A DNA stretch of 64,000 nt from Saccharomycopsis fibuligera x Saccharomycopsis cf. fibuligera. Its lineage: Eukaryota; Ascomycota; Saccharomycetes; Ascoideales; Saccharomycopsidaceae. Below are positions 20,415-34,596 of the stretch, piece by piece. The translations under genes and the position numbers were made by a program. Under the pieces are notes generated by a model that was not told where the DNA came from, searched no databases, and saw only the letters and a list, made by a program, of their open reading frames with translations. The DNA is taken from NCBI GenBank assembly GCA_001936135.1, contig CP012813.1:1116001-1180000 (forward strand). The letters are read 5' to 3'. The first letter of the stretch is position 1. Every line of letters begins with the position of its first letter.

Positions 20415-21217
20415 ATTGCTGAGACGATATTGAGATCAATGCTTGTTTGGCAGAACAGTGCTACTCATAAACGTGTAGCGATCAATGCTTTTGGTTGTGT
20501 GCTTGAGGCTCCTCTTCTAAAAAATAATTTTTCCTTTGATTTTGAATTCAATTTGGTTTTTCTCCTTCGCAGATCTGCGGCACTCTCCAGAACAGGAAAG
20601 GAAATTGGGAAAATTTTTTTGACTCGTAATTTGTGGCCTAGTGCCAGTGTCTCGCGTGCAAGGGCCCAGTTGCAGTGAGAGACGATGTGGGCTGTCAAAT
20701 TGGTCAGAAGTGTTAGACTTTATGAACAAGGATATTGTAGATTATAACTTCGGTGAAGTAAATACCAAACTGGTGGTGGATCAGATGCGGTACACAGAAG
20801 TTATAAGATCGGCGGCCAGAGGGCAAGAATGCAAGCAGCCAAAATTAGAAAGTCAATGAAAGTGTTGAAGATTATTTTACAAATTCAATATGAGTGAAAA
20901 AAAAAAAAAAAAATGATGTGCTTAATATCTGGAATTCAGGTTGGAATTGGAGATGGAACGAGCCGCTCTCACGATTTGCCGTCGTTGTTTCCTAAAACAG
21001 GGCTCAAACGGATTCTGAGTAGTGGCCAGTTACAGCGCAGTGGGCTGTTAGACGAGAACGCAGCAATTTTAAGGATGCTGATCCGCTATACCTATTAGGC
21101 TACAAGCAGTTGGTGAAAATGCGAGCTTTAATTATAAAGAGATTAGTATTTGTTTTACACCCCGATATATATCTAAAGTACATGCTATGAATGCTAATGT
21201 AAAGTTATGCTATGTGT
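20415..21217. other. Intergenic region between SPO7 and CSM1
   Basis: This 803-base region holds the SPO7 promoter and the CSM1 3' flank. Overlapping short ORFs on both strands are not convincing. An A17 run lies near 20898-20914 and an AAAATTTTTTT element near 20612-20622. I see nothing else. Confidence 0.5.
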
Positions 21218-22954
<1,737 letters not shown>

Positions 22955-23504
22955 CTTCGTTTTGCACAAAATTGTGTGGAGCGGCCGCGCGAATTGATGA
23001 TGTGATGATGGTGTAAGTTATGGCACGGAGATGGACCCTGTGAAATGCTAATTATGCAAAAAGAATGGAACCTTCTATTTAAATTAAATAGAAATAATTG
23101 TTTTCACTAACAGTGACTATTGTAACCAAGAGATCTCCTCAGACAGAGTGCTTTTGGGTTTTGTTTCTGTTTGTTTATGTTTATGTCTTTAAATCTGTTT
23201 ATTTATTTACACTTCGATTTTTTTTTTTTTTTTTTTTTTATCAAGCGCTGAGATAGCTGCATGGAGCTGCATACGACAGGGTAAACAATCTCGATCACCA
23301 CTCAACATACATGAGATGAGGACTTTGCACTTCTCTACTGAGAAACGTTACACCAAAGACGCCAGAAAGGCTGAACAGCACAAGCAAACCAATAACTGTA
23401 AATACGCTTGCATCTATAATACTCTAATAAAGCTAATAAAATTTGTGAAAAGCAGCTTTGGCACAAAATTGTTTTAGAACAAAAGGAACTCACGTTTAGT
23501 AAGA
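22955..23504. other. Intergenic region between CSM1 and MAK10
   Basis: A 550-base promoter/terminator region with a T-rich run around 23219-23239 and a NotI-type GCGGCCGC at 22981-22988. No gene is seen. Confidence 0.5.
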
Positions 23505-26500
23505 CTAAACAGAACCGAGCTTTTCAATAATCATCAATGGATAATATCTATGATAATTACATGCCTCACCGTTTGCCTTGGTAATATCTTCCTGATAAAT
23601 AGTAAGATTGAACTCATTTTCGCGATAGTATGAAATAAATTCCTTTTTTGAGACAACGTCTCGTTTGAAATGCTTTTGTGCCTCGTCGATCAAGTGCTTG
23701 AACTTGTATACTGAGAGGCTCCATCCAACTGCGCTTTTAGCAAGTTCGTTGATACGTTTGGCTTCTTCTGCTTCAATCAGTTGTGGATCACTGCCGTGGT
23801 CATTACCATTGCCGCAGCCAGCATTAACAGCAACTTTTTGCTGGTCTATCACATTTTTGAAATAGGTCTTTGCTTCGCTCAAAGTTCCAAGAATACCATC
23901 CAACGGTTCCCTCAAACTCGATAGCGAAACTATTTCTGCTTTGTGATCTTTGCTACCGCTTCCTCCACCGATAAATTTAGCACAAACGGCATCATAATCG
24001 CTTTTGAATTGACTGTATGGAATGAATTCGGGAACTCCCACTGACGAAAAAGATTTAAATCTCAAATGGTATAACTTCTCAATGAATTTTGCCTCGCTGG
24101 TGGTGTCGTTATCCCCTTCCTCACCAGCAGCAGCAAGCGAATGAGCTTCTGGATAATGCTTTCTAATCATGTTGGAAATGATGCCAAAATTAGGCGGCTG
24201 GATGAAGCCAAGGTAGTTATAAGCAGTAAGAAGATGGAAAATTGCATAACTCAACTGCGATTCTCCTTCATTTTGTAATCTCAATTTATGCAAATGGCTG
24301 CCAATTTTCATCAATGCTATAAGTTTTTGGTTCAAGATCTCAACTGCTGCGGTTTTGTACTGCTCATACCCATCCGCAGATTTGCTGACAGTGTTAATGA
24401 TACTGTTATAATAGTAATTGAACTTCAAGTCATTTTTAAATGTCTTGGAAACATTGGCGTATTCATTAGCCAAATTTTTAGAATTCTTGACATGCTTGTT
24501 GTTATTTTTTTTCTTAGCCTTGGCAGTGGTGGCGGCGGTAGTAGATGCTGAACTTGTGGATTGCAACTCATCCAACTTCTTTTTAACTCGGTAAATCTTT
24601 AAATCATTGAATTTGATTTGTCGCTCAAGGGTTTGATGCATAGCAAAAAGCAAGTGTGAATTATAAGTGTACACCAGCACAAACTCCCACGGCTTGTAAA
24701 TATCCAATTCAATACCTTTCCACAAATAACTAAGCATCACTTCGAGCTTCTTGTAGTATACGTAAACCGTCAACGGAAACCCAACATCAAGGTCCTTGTA
24801 TGGTGCCGGTGCATCTGCGCTTGATTCAAGAATTCCATAATTTTGCTGCAAGTTGTCTTCAAATTCCTGTATGGCCACTTGCAATGAGTCAAATTGAACA
24901 ATCATTCTTGACAAGATTTGCCGTTGTCTGGAAGGGTTATTGGAAATGTTCACCACAAGCTCAAAATAAAAGTTCTCCATATATAGAAGATTATCAACGA
25001 AATTTTTCCTAAGTGGGGCCAAGTCCTTATCGCTGTAGGCTTCCTTACTCAATCCTGAAAGTTGGTAATCAAGTAAGATACGGGCAGAGTTTTCTAGTGT
25101 GGTTGGCGAGCTAAGTTGATCCTGGTTGACGAAATCGGCGGGAGCGAAATCCAAAACGGCAAGATTGGTGTTCTGGTTTGTGCCTAGTATGAAATTGAAA
25201 ACATTTGTGCCATAACAACTAACATAGTTCATGTCGCCAAGAAGCAAATTGACCAAGTAAAGACTATGACTTCCCAAAATTGATTTAGAATCTCTAACGT
25301 AAAACAATTGCAAAAAGACTCTTAAAAGCAAATTGTTTTTATTAGAGTTGTAATATGTCTTTTGCAAAAAATTGTGAGTCTTGAGATAATCCGCATTATT
25401 TAAGCTGCACAAGTTTACCAAGTATTCCTGAGTGTTGGCAAAATACGAAGTCAAAATTGTTTGATAGTCAATTTCATCCGGTGAAGCCAATTTGTTAAAT
25501 GGGCGTGAATTGCTCAATCTTTTTTGAATCCCCGGTGAAAAGCAACCCGATAAATGCTGATTTTTCAACTTCTTCAAAAAATCAGCCTCTTGTGATATTT
25601 TTTGTAAACTGGCAATAATATTTTGCAAAAATTTCAAGTTGAATGGATCAAACAGCTGTTTGGTAATCAATGATCCAGTATATAGCACATCATCATGTAT
25701 GTTGAACTGAAAATTCCGTGAAATTAACTTATCGAATTCAAACAAGTGTCTGAATATGGAAAGGAATTGATTTAGCAAGTCCAATGCTTTTTTGTTCTCT
25801 TCTAATTCAGCTTCGCTGCTTGATACTACCTGCACACTGTAATGTTTAGTGAGCCAGAGTGAAGCAATTACCAACTCTTGAAGCACTTCAATTTCCTTGC
25901 TGTTTTCCAATAGATTCAAATCAGGGACCTGCATAATAATGTCTTCTTCCTCGTACAATATGCCCTGTTTGGCAAGTTTTTGAATAAACGCCACAAATGA
26001 AACCACCGCTAAGACAATTGCCCGGAAGACCTTATGAGTCAAGATGAAATTTTGCAATTCAACAATCTCATCCTTGATGTCATCGCTATCTTGCTTATTA
26101 CTTGATCTTAGCTCGCCGAGACGTTTTTCCGCCTTGTTTAACTGCTCTGGTCCTGTCTCTGCTTCTGCTTCTGCTCCTGCTCCTGCACCAAAAAAAGTCG
26201 CATACTTAAGTTCCAGCCTCTTTGTATAATTATCAAGCAACCTCTCCACATAAACGCAAGACAACACAGATGTAGACAACGTATGATTATTGCCCATCCA
26301 CACAAACACCAATCTGAAGAGCTGCTCCGTCAAGCTAACCACATCCTTTATGCCGCCATTCAACACCGGCAACAGTAATGGCTTAACTGGATCAAACCAC
26401 TGATGTTCTGCTTGGCTAAGTTTAATTAATCCGGTGTCTAGGCTCGCGCTACCTATTTCTAAAGCGTGAGTCCCTTCAAATAATGAAAAGCTGGTACTTT

Positions 26501-26609
26501 TGCTGACTTGATTGTTGGGTAGTGTGGCGGCATCAGCAATGAATTTGGCGGTGATGTCGAGAAATTCTAGATTTTCTTCAATGTTTAAATCATTGAGATC
26601 TGAAACCAT
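23505..26609 (-). CDS. MAK10: Mak10/Naa35, auxiliary subunit of the NatC N-acetyltransferase
   Basis: 1034 residues from an ATG at 26609. The N-terminal block DITAKFIADAATL and the downstream FSLFEGTHALEIG followed by DPVKPLLLP match the Mak10/Naa35 conserved start. It is a helical protein with no catalytic acetyl-CoA motif, as expected for the auxiliary subunit. With Mak3 (Naa30) and Mak31 (Naa38) it acetylates N-termini beginning Met-Leu, Met-Ile, Met-Phe or Met-Trp on ribosomes. It is about 300 residues longer than S. cerevisiae Mak10 (733). Some of the surplus is low-complexity insertion, including an Ala/Glu run GAGAGAEAEAE (about 140-155) and a Thr/Ala/Lys-rich stretch (about 685-710). 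Confidence 0.82.
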   Translation of the reverse strand: MVSDLNDLNIEENLEFLDITAKFIADAATLPNNQVSKSTSFSLFEGTHALEIGSASLDTGLIKLSQAEHQWFDPVKPLLLPVLNGGIKDVVSLTEQLFRLVFVWMGNNHTLSTSVLSCVYVERLLDNYTKRLELKYATFFGAGAGAEAEAETGPEQLNKAEKRLGELRSSNKQDSDDIKDEIVELQNFILTHKVFRAIVLAVVSFVAFIQKLAKQGILYEEEDIIMQVPDLNLLENSKEIEVLQELVIASLWLTKHYSVQVVSSSEAELEENKKALDLLNQFLSIFRHLFEFDKLISRNFQFNIHDDVLYTGSLITKQLFDPFNLKFLQNIIASLQKISQEADFLKKLKNQHLSGCFSPGIQKRLSNSRPFNKLASPDEIDYQTILTSYFANTQEYLVNLCSLNNADYLKTHNFLQKTYYNSNKNNLLLRVFLQLFYVRDSKSILGSHSLYLVNLLLGDMNYVSCYGTNVFNFILGTNQNTNLAVLDFAPADFVNQDQLSSPTTLENSARILLDYQLSGLSKEAYSDKDLAPLRKNFVDNLLYMENFYFELVVNISNNPSRQRQILSRMIVQFDSLQVAIQEFEDNLQQNYGILESSADAPAPYKDLDVGFPLTVYVYYKKLEVMLSYLWKGIELDIYKPWEFVLVYTYNSHLLFAMHQTLERQIKFNDLKIYRVKKKLDELQSTSSASTTAATTAKAKKKNNNKHVKNSKNLANEYANVSKTFKNDLKFNYYYNSIINTVSKSADGYEQYKTAAVEILNQKLIALMKIGSHLHKLRLQNEGESQLSYAIFHLLTAYNYLGFIQPPNFGIISNMIRKHYPEAHSLAAAGEEGDNDTTSEAKFIEKLYHLRFKSFSSVGVPEFIPYSQFKSDYDAVCAKFIGGGSGSKDHKAEIVSLSSLREPLDGILGTLSEAKTYFKNVIDQQKVAVNAGCGNGNDHGSDPQLIEAEEAKRINELAKSAVGWSLSVYKFKHLIDEAQKHFKRDVVSKKEFISYYRENEFNLTIYQEDITKANGEACNYHRYYPLMIIEKLGSV

Positions 26610-27868
26610 GTTAATAAGTGATATTTAACTGATTATTACCGTAATGTATTGTTTGTTTGTTTGTTTGTTTGTTTCGCTTGTTTCGCTTGTTTCGCTTTTG
26701 CTGTTCTTATTTTTGGGCTGTTTTGTTCCTTTGTTCTCTCTTTGGCCTTTTGAGAACTGTTGGTGTCTCTCTTGTTTTGTCTTTGAAAGAACTAAAAGGT
26801 GATCCGATATTAGCTGTAAAAGTTACAATGAATTTTCTTTTCCTTTCGCTTCCAAGTTTTCTCTATTTTGGTGTGGCTTAGATTAACACAATTGATCAAA
26901 ATAACTACCTACTCGAACTCAATGCGCTTGCCATTGTATGTTTCTTCCCTGTCTGCTATGGTCTCAAGTGCCGAAATCGAACAATGTCGGTCAGTCTTTA
27001 GCATCCAGGCAGTCAGTCACTCAGTCAGTTTTTTTCTCGATTATCGTTTTTCAATCAGCGCAAAATTCATTAATTAATGGGGTTGGAGCGGCAGGTACCG
27101 GATGCACGGGTCCTGAAAAAGTACCAGCTCAAATCGAATCTACAACAATCTTGAGGAATATTTGCTAGCTTTATTTTTTGTTTGGTTTTTAGGGAAATTA
27201 TGGCCAGCGGCAGCTCTTTATTTTCCGAGAAATGCAAAAGGAATTTGTTGCGCTGCATATGCGAAAACTATCAGTTTTGTTAAAGAAACGAGAACAAATA
27301 AGAAACTAATGAGCGGTTACTTGAAACTATAGAAAACAGATGGTAAATTTAATAGATAACAAATAGTAAAAAAAAATACAAATAACAAGAGCGAAATGTA
27401 TAAAATAAGTTAATAACAAAACCCATTTCTAATCAGAACCAGTGATTTTTGGAAAGGAGAACTAAAAAAAAAAAAAAAAACATAGTCGTTACTCGTGAAT
27501 AATGGCGATGCTAATCACAAAACAAGGTAAAAAAGAAAGGAAGAAAGAGGAAAAAGAAGTAAAACAGCAAATATAAAACGAAAAATGAAAACTAGCGCAG
27601 AACTATCACAAAACTAAAAAACCAAAGAAAAGCCCAAGTTGAAAACAGAGTGGATAATTAAAAAATAAAGGTTAAATGACCAAAGAAACAAGAGGAAAAA
27701 AAAAGGTTTTTGTAAATAGTTTAAAAAACATGGGAAACAGAAATAAGCAAAGTCAGACTAAAAACAAATCTCTCTTTGGTTATCATTTTTTTGTAAAAAA
27801 CTTTTCTTTTTTTTTTTTTTTCTTTGTTGGATAAAAACTGTATAAAATTTTTAGTTCTCTCTAGCCAC
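26610..27868. other. Intergenic region: MAK10 promoter and sensor 3' flank
   Basis: About 1.26 kb with no gene. It contains GTTT and TTTCGC tandem repeats (26650-26696), and A-rich and T-rich runs near 27463-27480 and 27810-27823. Confidence 0.5.
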
Positions 27869-28602
27869 CTAGCTGCCATTTGACATCAAGGAGGACGCAG
27901 TACTGGAACTGCCATAGCTGCTCTCTGGCACTGCTCCACGTCTAATATTTACATTTTCAAAATTACCAGTTATTCCACTTCCCGAGTAATTGTTTGTGTT
28001 TACGTTCGTATTGTCGTCAACATTACCAGTATCTTCACCATCGTTGCTGATGCTGGCGTTGATATTATTGTTGCTATTGCCGTTGTTGCCGCGACTATTA
28101 TTGATGATGTTGCTGATATTATTTCCTGCAGCATTCACATTTGATTGCCGAGCAGCAGACATAAATTCGCTATCTCGGTTAGTGTCCTGAGTACTGTAAT
28201 TGTCCTGTGTACTGAAGTTGTTTTGAGAAGAGTCATAAAGATAGGCGTTGTAGTTGCTATTATTTGGTTCACTGTGAAGTTGAGTAACGGGGGTTGGGTT
28301 TTGGTTTAGGTTTGGATTGAAATTGGCCCCCGGGACACTAAAGTTGCTAAAACCACCAGCAGCTCCAGTTCCAGCACCCGAAACATTATGCTGGCGTGAC
28401 TGCAAATTGTTGACGTATTCTCGCAAATCATCACCTTGGAAATTCATATCAATATCCAATGATGAGTCACTGGAACTAGTAGATACAGATGGCGCACCAC
28501 CACCAGTATGGCCAAAATGAGATAACTGGAATCCATAGCCCAAGTCCATCAAGGCATCTGTGCCTAAATTAGCATTCTCGTTATAAGATCCTCCTTGATC
28601 AG

Positions 28603-28639
<37 letters not shown>

Positions 28640-31012
28640 CAATTGTGGCACCTGCGGAGGAGGAGGAGGTGGTGGTGGTGGTGGTGTTGACTGGTCAAAT
28701 TCAGAGTATCGAGGCAGGTCATCCCTTGAGCCAAGAGTGGACGACAAAGTCAAAGTTCCGCCACGACGACGATCAGCATTGTAGCTGTTATTATTATGGT
28801 TGCTGTTGCTATTGAAATTTGTCAAATGCGCGGGCTCTGGGGTGCTTAACATCGGCTGCACTATATTCAAGTTCGAAGCGCCATGATTAGTGTTGGTATT
28901 AGTATGGTTTAGTGTGGTGGAGTCGTCTGACGAGCAAGCAATATTTTTCTCTTCGTCATGGAAATTGTCACTTTTATGATTGTTATATTTGCGATTGCCT
29001 TTGGTATTATTACTGGAGCTATTTTGGATCGTTTCAATGTGTCCATTATTGTTGGTATCATTACTGATACTTTTATTGTTGTTATTGTTATTGTCATTGT
29101 CATCGTTATCGTTATCGTAGCTTGCGTCTACCAGCTCTACTTTCTTGACTGTTGCGTTGTTTGTCTTTGTTGCACTGGTTGTGGTGCTATCGGCGAGGTT
29201 TGTGCCTGCAATTGCTCCACTACCAGCGCTGCCATCATCATCACCATTATAATTGTTATTGTTATTTGTAGACCAACGATGGGGTGAAAAGCGGTTGCGG
29301 AAATTTTGGAACCCGTTTTCGTCTTTATAATTGGTGCCGCCAGAGTCACCACCACCGCGATGGCCACGGCCACGGCCACGGCCACCATTGTGATAGTAAT
29401 TTCTATAATGCGTAACTTCACTGGTAATGTTGGTTCTAATTTTTTCACCGCTTTCAGGATCATACCCAACCCCCAATCTCGATACAAAATTAGGTGAGTC
29501 TCTAGCATTTTTGCAGACTCTGTACATTTCATCAATTTCTTCCAATCTCAAACCCTTAGTCTCGTAAACGGCAAAGTAGGAAAAGATTGTAGCAAAAAGA
29601 CTCAAACCACCCCATAGGAAAAAAATTTTGACTCCCAAAGAGATGGTCGAATCGGTATCGCCGCCAATCAAGTATGGCGACAAGAAGGCAAACCCAAAGT
29701 TGAAAAGCCAGTTGGCAGCAGTTGACAATGACACTGCACGGCCACGGACTCCAAGGGGGAAAATTTCACTGGTGATGACCCAAACCCCAGGGCCCCAGGT
29801 AGCAGCAAAGAAAAAGATAAAGACACAAACAAAGGCCAACATGATTTTGCTAGTCACTGAACTGTTTGTCTGCGCAGTGCCGGCAATAGCAATAATGAAC
29901 GACGAGACTGTCATACCGCAACCGCCATAAATCAAAGAGTTCCTTCTGCCAATGATTTCGATGAGCAAGATGCCTGGAATAGTGCTAATGACATTGACGG
30001 CATAGGTGAGAAGACTGTACAAGTATGATTGTTTAACGACGCCGGTTCTAACGAAAAACCAGACGCCATAATAAAAGATAAAATTGATCCCCGTTGCCTG
30101 TTGCAATGCTTGCAAAGTGATTCCCGTAAACATTCGTAGCCCCTGTTTGCTCCGTCCCTTGCCGCTCCTGAAACAGTCCATATAGGAAAACAGGGTCAAC
30201 GATAATGCGTAATCGTGGGTGGCTTTGATATCAACCAATTCTTCAATGAGGCCTGGGTCGTCTTCAGGAACACGCCTTAGCACATGTAACGAATGTGCCG
30301 CTTCAGAGATCTGGTCCTTCATGACATGATACCGCGGCGATTCTGGGAGGAAAAACATGCCAAAACTGAGGATAAACGCCCAGCCGGACTGCAAGCCAAT
30401 AGGTATGCGATATGAGCTGGAATTATTTTTATGATGAGTGCCCTGCGATATAGCGCTAGAACACAAGAACCCCCAAGTGATTGCCCACTGGTAGGTGGAA
30501 ACTATGGCGCCTCTGATCCATTTTGGCGACGCTTCGGACTGGTATAACGGCACTACTGCCGAAAGCACTCCCACCGCGCTACCAGTGATGGAGCGGCCAA
30601 CACAAAGCAATGGCGATGATGTGGAGGCCATTTGGCAAATGTTGCCAATATTGAAAACCACCAACGCGGCAAACAAGATGGCCATCTTACGGCCAAAAAT
30701 GTCGCTGAGCAATGGAGATACAATGGAACCAAACATTGTGCCTAGCGAAAGCGAAGCGGTGGCGATGGCGCGCTCGGAGGAACTGAATGCGGTGCCGTTT
30801 TTGCTGAAATTGGCCACCACGTAGTCCATGGATAAAATATTGTTGGAAAGACCAGTATCGTAGCCGTATAAGAAGCCGCCAACGGCGGCAAACGTGCCGA
30901 TGATGATGGCCATCCTCGAGCTCTGCTTTTGGGCTCCGGGCACATGGAACTGGTTTTTTGTTTCAAAATCGACAAACAGGTCTATGAGCCAAGTTATTTT
31001 CTTGGTTTTCAT
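27869..31012 (-). CDS. HGT4: Glucose-sensor-type sugar transporter with a long cytosolic tail (Snf3/Rgt2/Hgt4 family)
   Basis: 1047 residues from an ATG at 31012. The first 490 residues are a sugar-porter MFS domain: GGFLYGYDTG in helix 1, DIFGRK, PESPRY (about 223-228), QQATGINFIFYYG in helix 7, and YETKGLRLEEIDE at the end. The segment SPKWIRG contains Arg167 at the position where Arg-to-Lys makes S. cerevisiae Snf3/Rgt2 signal constitutively. About 550 residues of cytosolic tail follow, rich in Asn, Ser and Gly, with a run of about ten prolines and a run of about twelve alanines. Only the glucose sensors among yeast sugar porters normally carry such tails, so a sensing role feeding the Rgt1/Std1 pathway is likely. 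I could not pick out the short Snf3/Rgt2 tail repeat by eye, so an ordinary hexose carrier with an unusual tail is the alternative. It is divergent from histone H3. Confidence 0.75.
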
Positions 31013-33452
<2,440 letters not shown>

Positions 33453-34596
33453 GCTAGGCTGCTGCCTTACTGCTGAAGATGCTACTTTTGTTTCAAATCA
33501 CATTCAATCACCAGTTATCTTTGTTATTTTTTTCCTTTTTTTTTTTTTTTTTTTTTTTTCTATTCTCTGGTCTTGTCTTGTTTCTTTTTATTCAATGTTG
33601 TTTAAGGGGGGTTTATATTTTATTCTAGGGATTTTTCGACGATTACTATACTGTATACTGAGTTATATTACCTGTATTTTCAAATTACTGTTTACTTGTA
33701 AGTTTTATTGCTACTTTTATTGAGTATCGACTTCTTCTTTAGCATTGCGTTGCGTTGCGCTTTTGTATCTAAGCAACGCCACCACACCATTTTTATTACA
33801 AACTCACTGTTTTGTCAAACGTCAAACAGGTTTACAGTACGTTGTAGAAACCACATGCCCTCGCGGGCATCGGCATTGACATTGCGGAAAAAAAAAATTT
33901 TGCGGCGCTACCACACGGAAAGGAGAGTCTTCCCTCCATTTGCGTTATTTGCGTTCTTGTCTAATATGCCCATACAACGCCACTGGGACTACAATAGCCA
34001 CGCACGAAAAACTAATTTTTTTTTTTTCTTTCTTTCTTTCTTGTGTGGGCGGGCTGCGCTGCTGAAACTACGGTTTTTTTTCTTAGTGCATGCTGGGGGA
34101 GGGAGGAGGGGGAATATAACCAAATACCCAAGAGGAGCATAGCGCGTTACCCTGTTTTTGGAATATACTTGATAACCGGGTAGGGATAGGGAGTCAGAAG
34201 CGGTTACTGCCAATCATTTCTACCAACATGCAGCAAGCCATGATATGACGGCACGGACAACTGTGGTGAATCATTGGCAAGCATTAGTTTATCGTAGCAG
34301 CGCCAAAGGTCTACTGCTCTCTATATAAGTACAAAAGCAATTTGTTTTATAGATAATCAGGCTTATCCAGTAATGGAAATTATTTGATAAGAGCCCGGCG
34401 TCGCTTTCCTTTTAAACTGTGTTTTAACAACTGTTTTCCAGCATCAAGAGTAAGAAGTCATATATACATACATTTCATTTAAATAATGAGTTTTGCAAAA
34501 TGCAAAAAACAAGCATTCTTAAATAGAGAGGAAGCGAGAAAAAAAATAGGTTCTACCAGCAGCAGCAGCAGTAGTAGTAGTATAAATCACTTTGTT
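33453..34596. other. Intergenic region between convergent H3 and YME1
   Basis: About 1.1 kb lies between two convergent genes and so need not hold a promoter. It contains a T-rich tract (33533-33559), TTTC repeats near 34027-34042, AGC/AGT repeats near 34558-34580, and no recognised gene. The 144-codon plus-strand ORF at 33708-34142 is low-complexity and was not called. Confidence 0.5.

Noticed and set aside
22955-22969. Five-codon extension of CSM1 starting at TTG
   Set aside because: Not an ATG; the first ATG is at 22954 and gives the natural start MPPKRSR.
33708-34142. 144-codon ORF between H3 and YME1
   Set aside because: Contains long Phe and Lys runs from homopolymers and lies between convergent genes.
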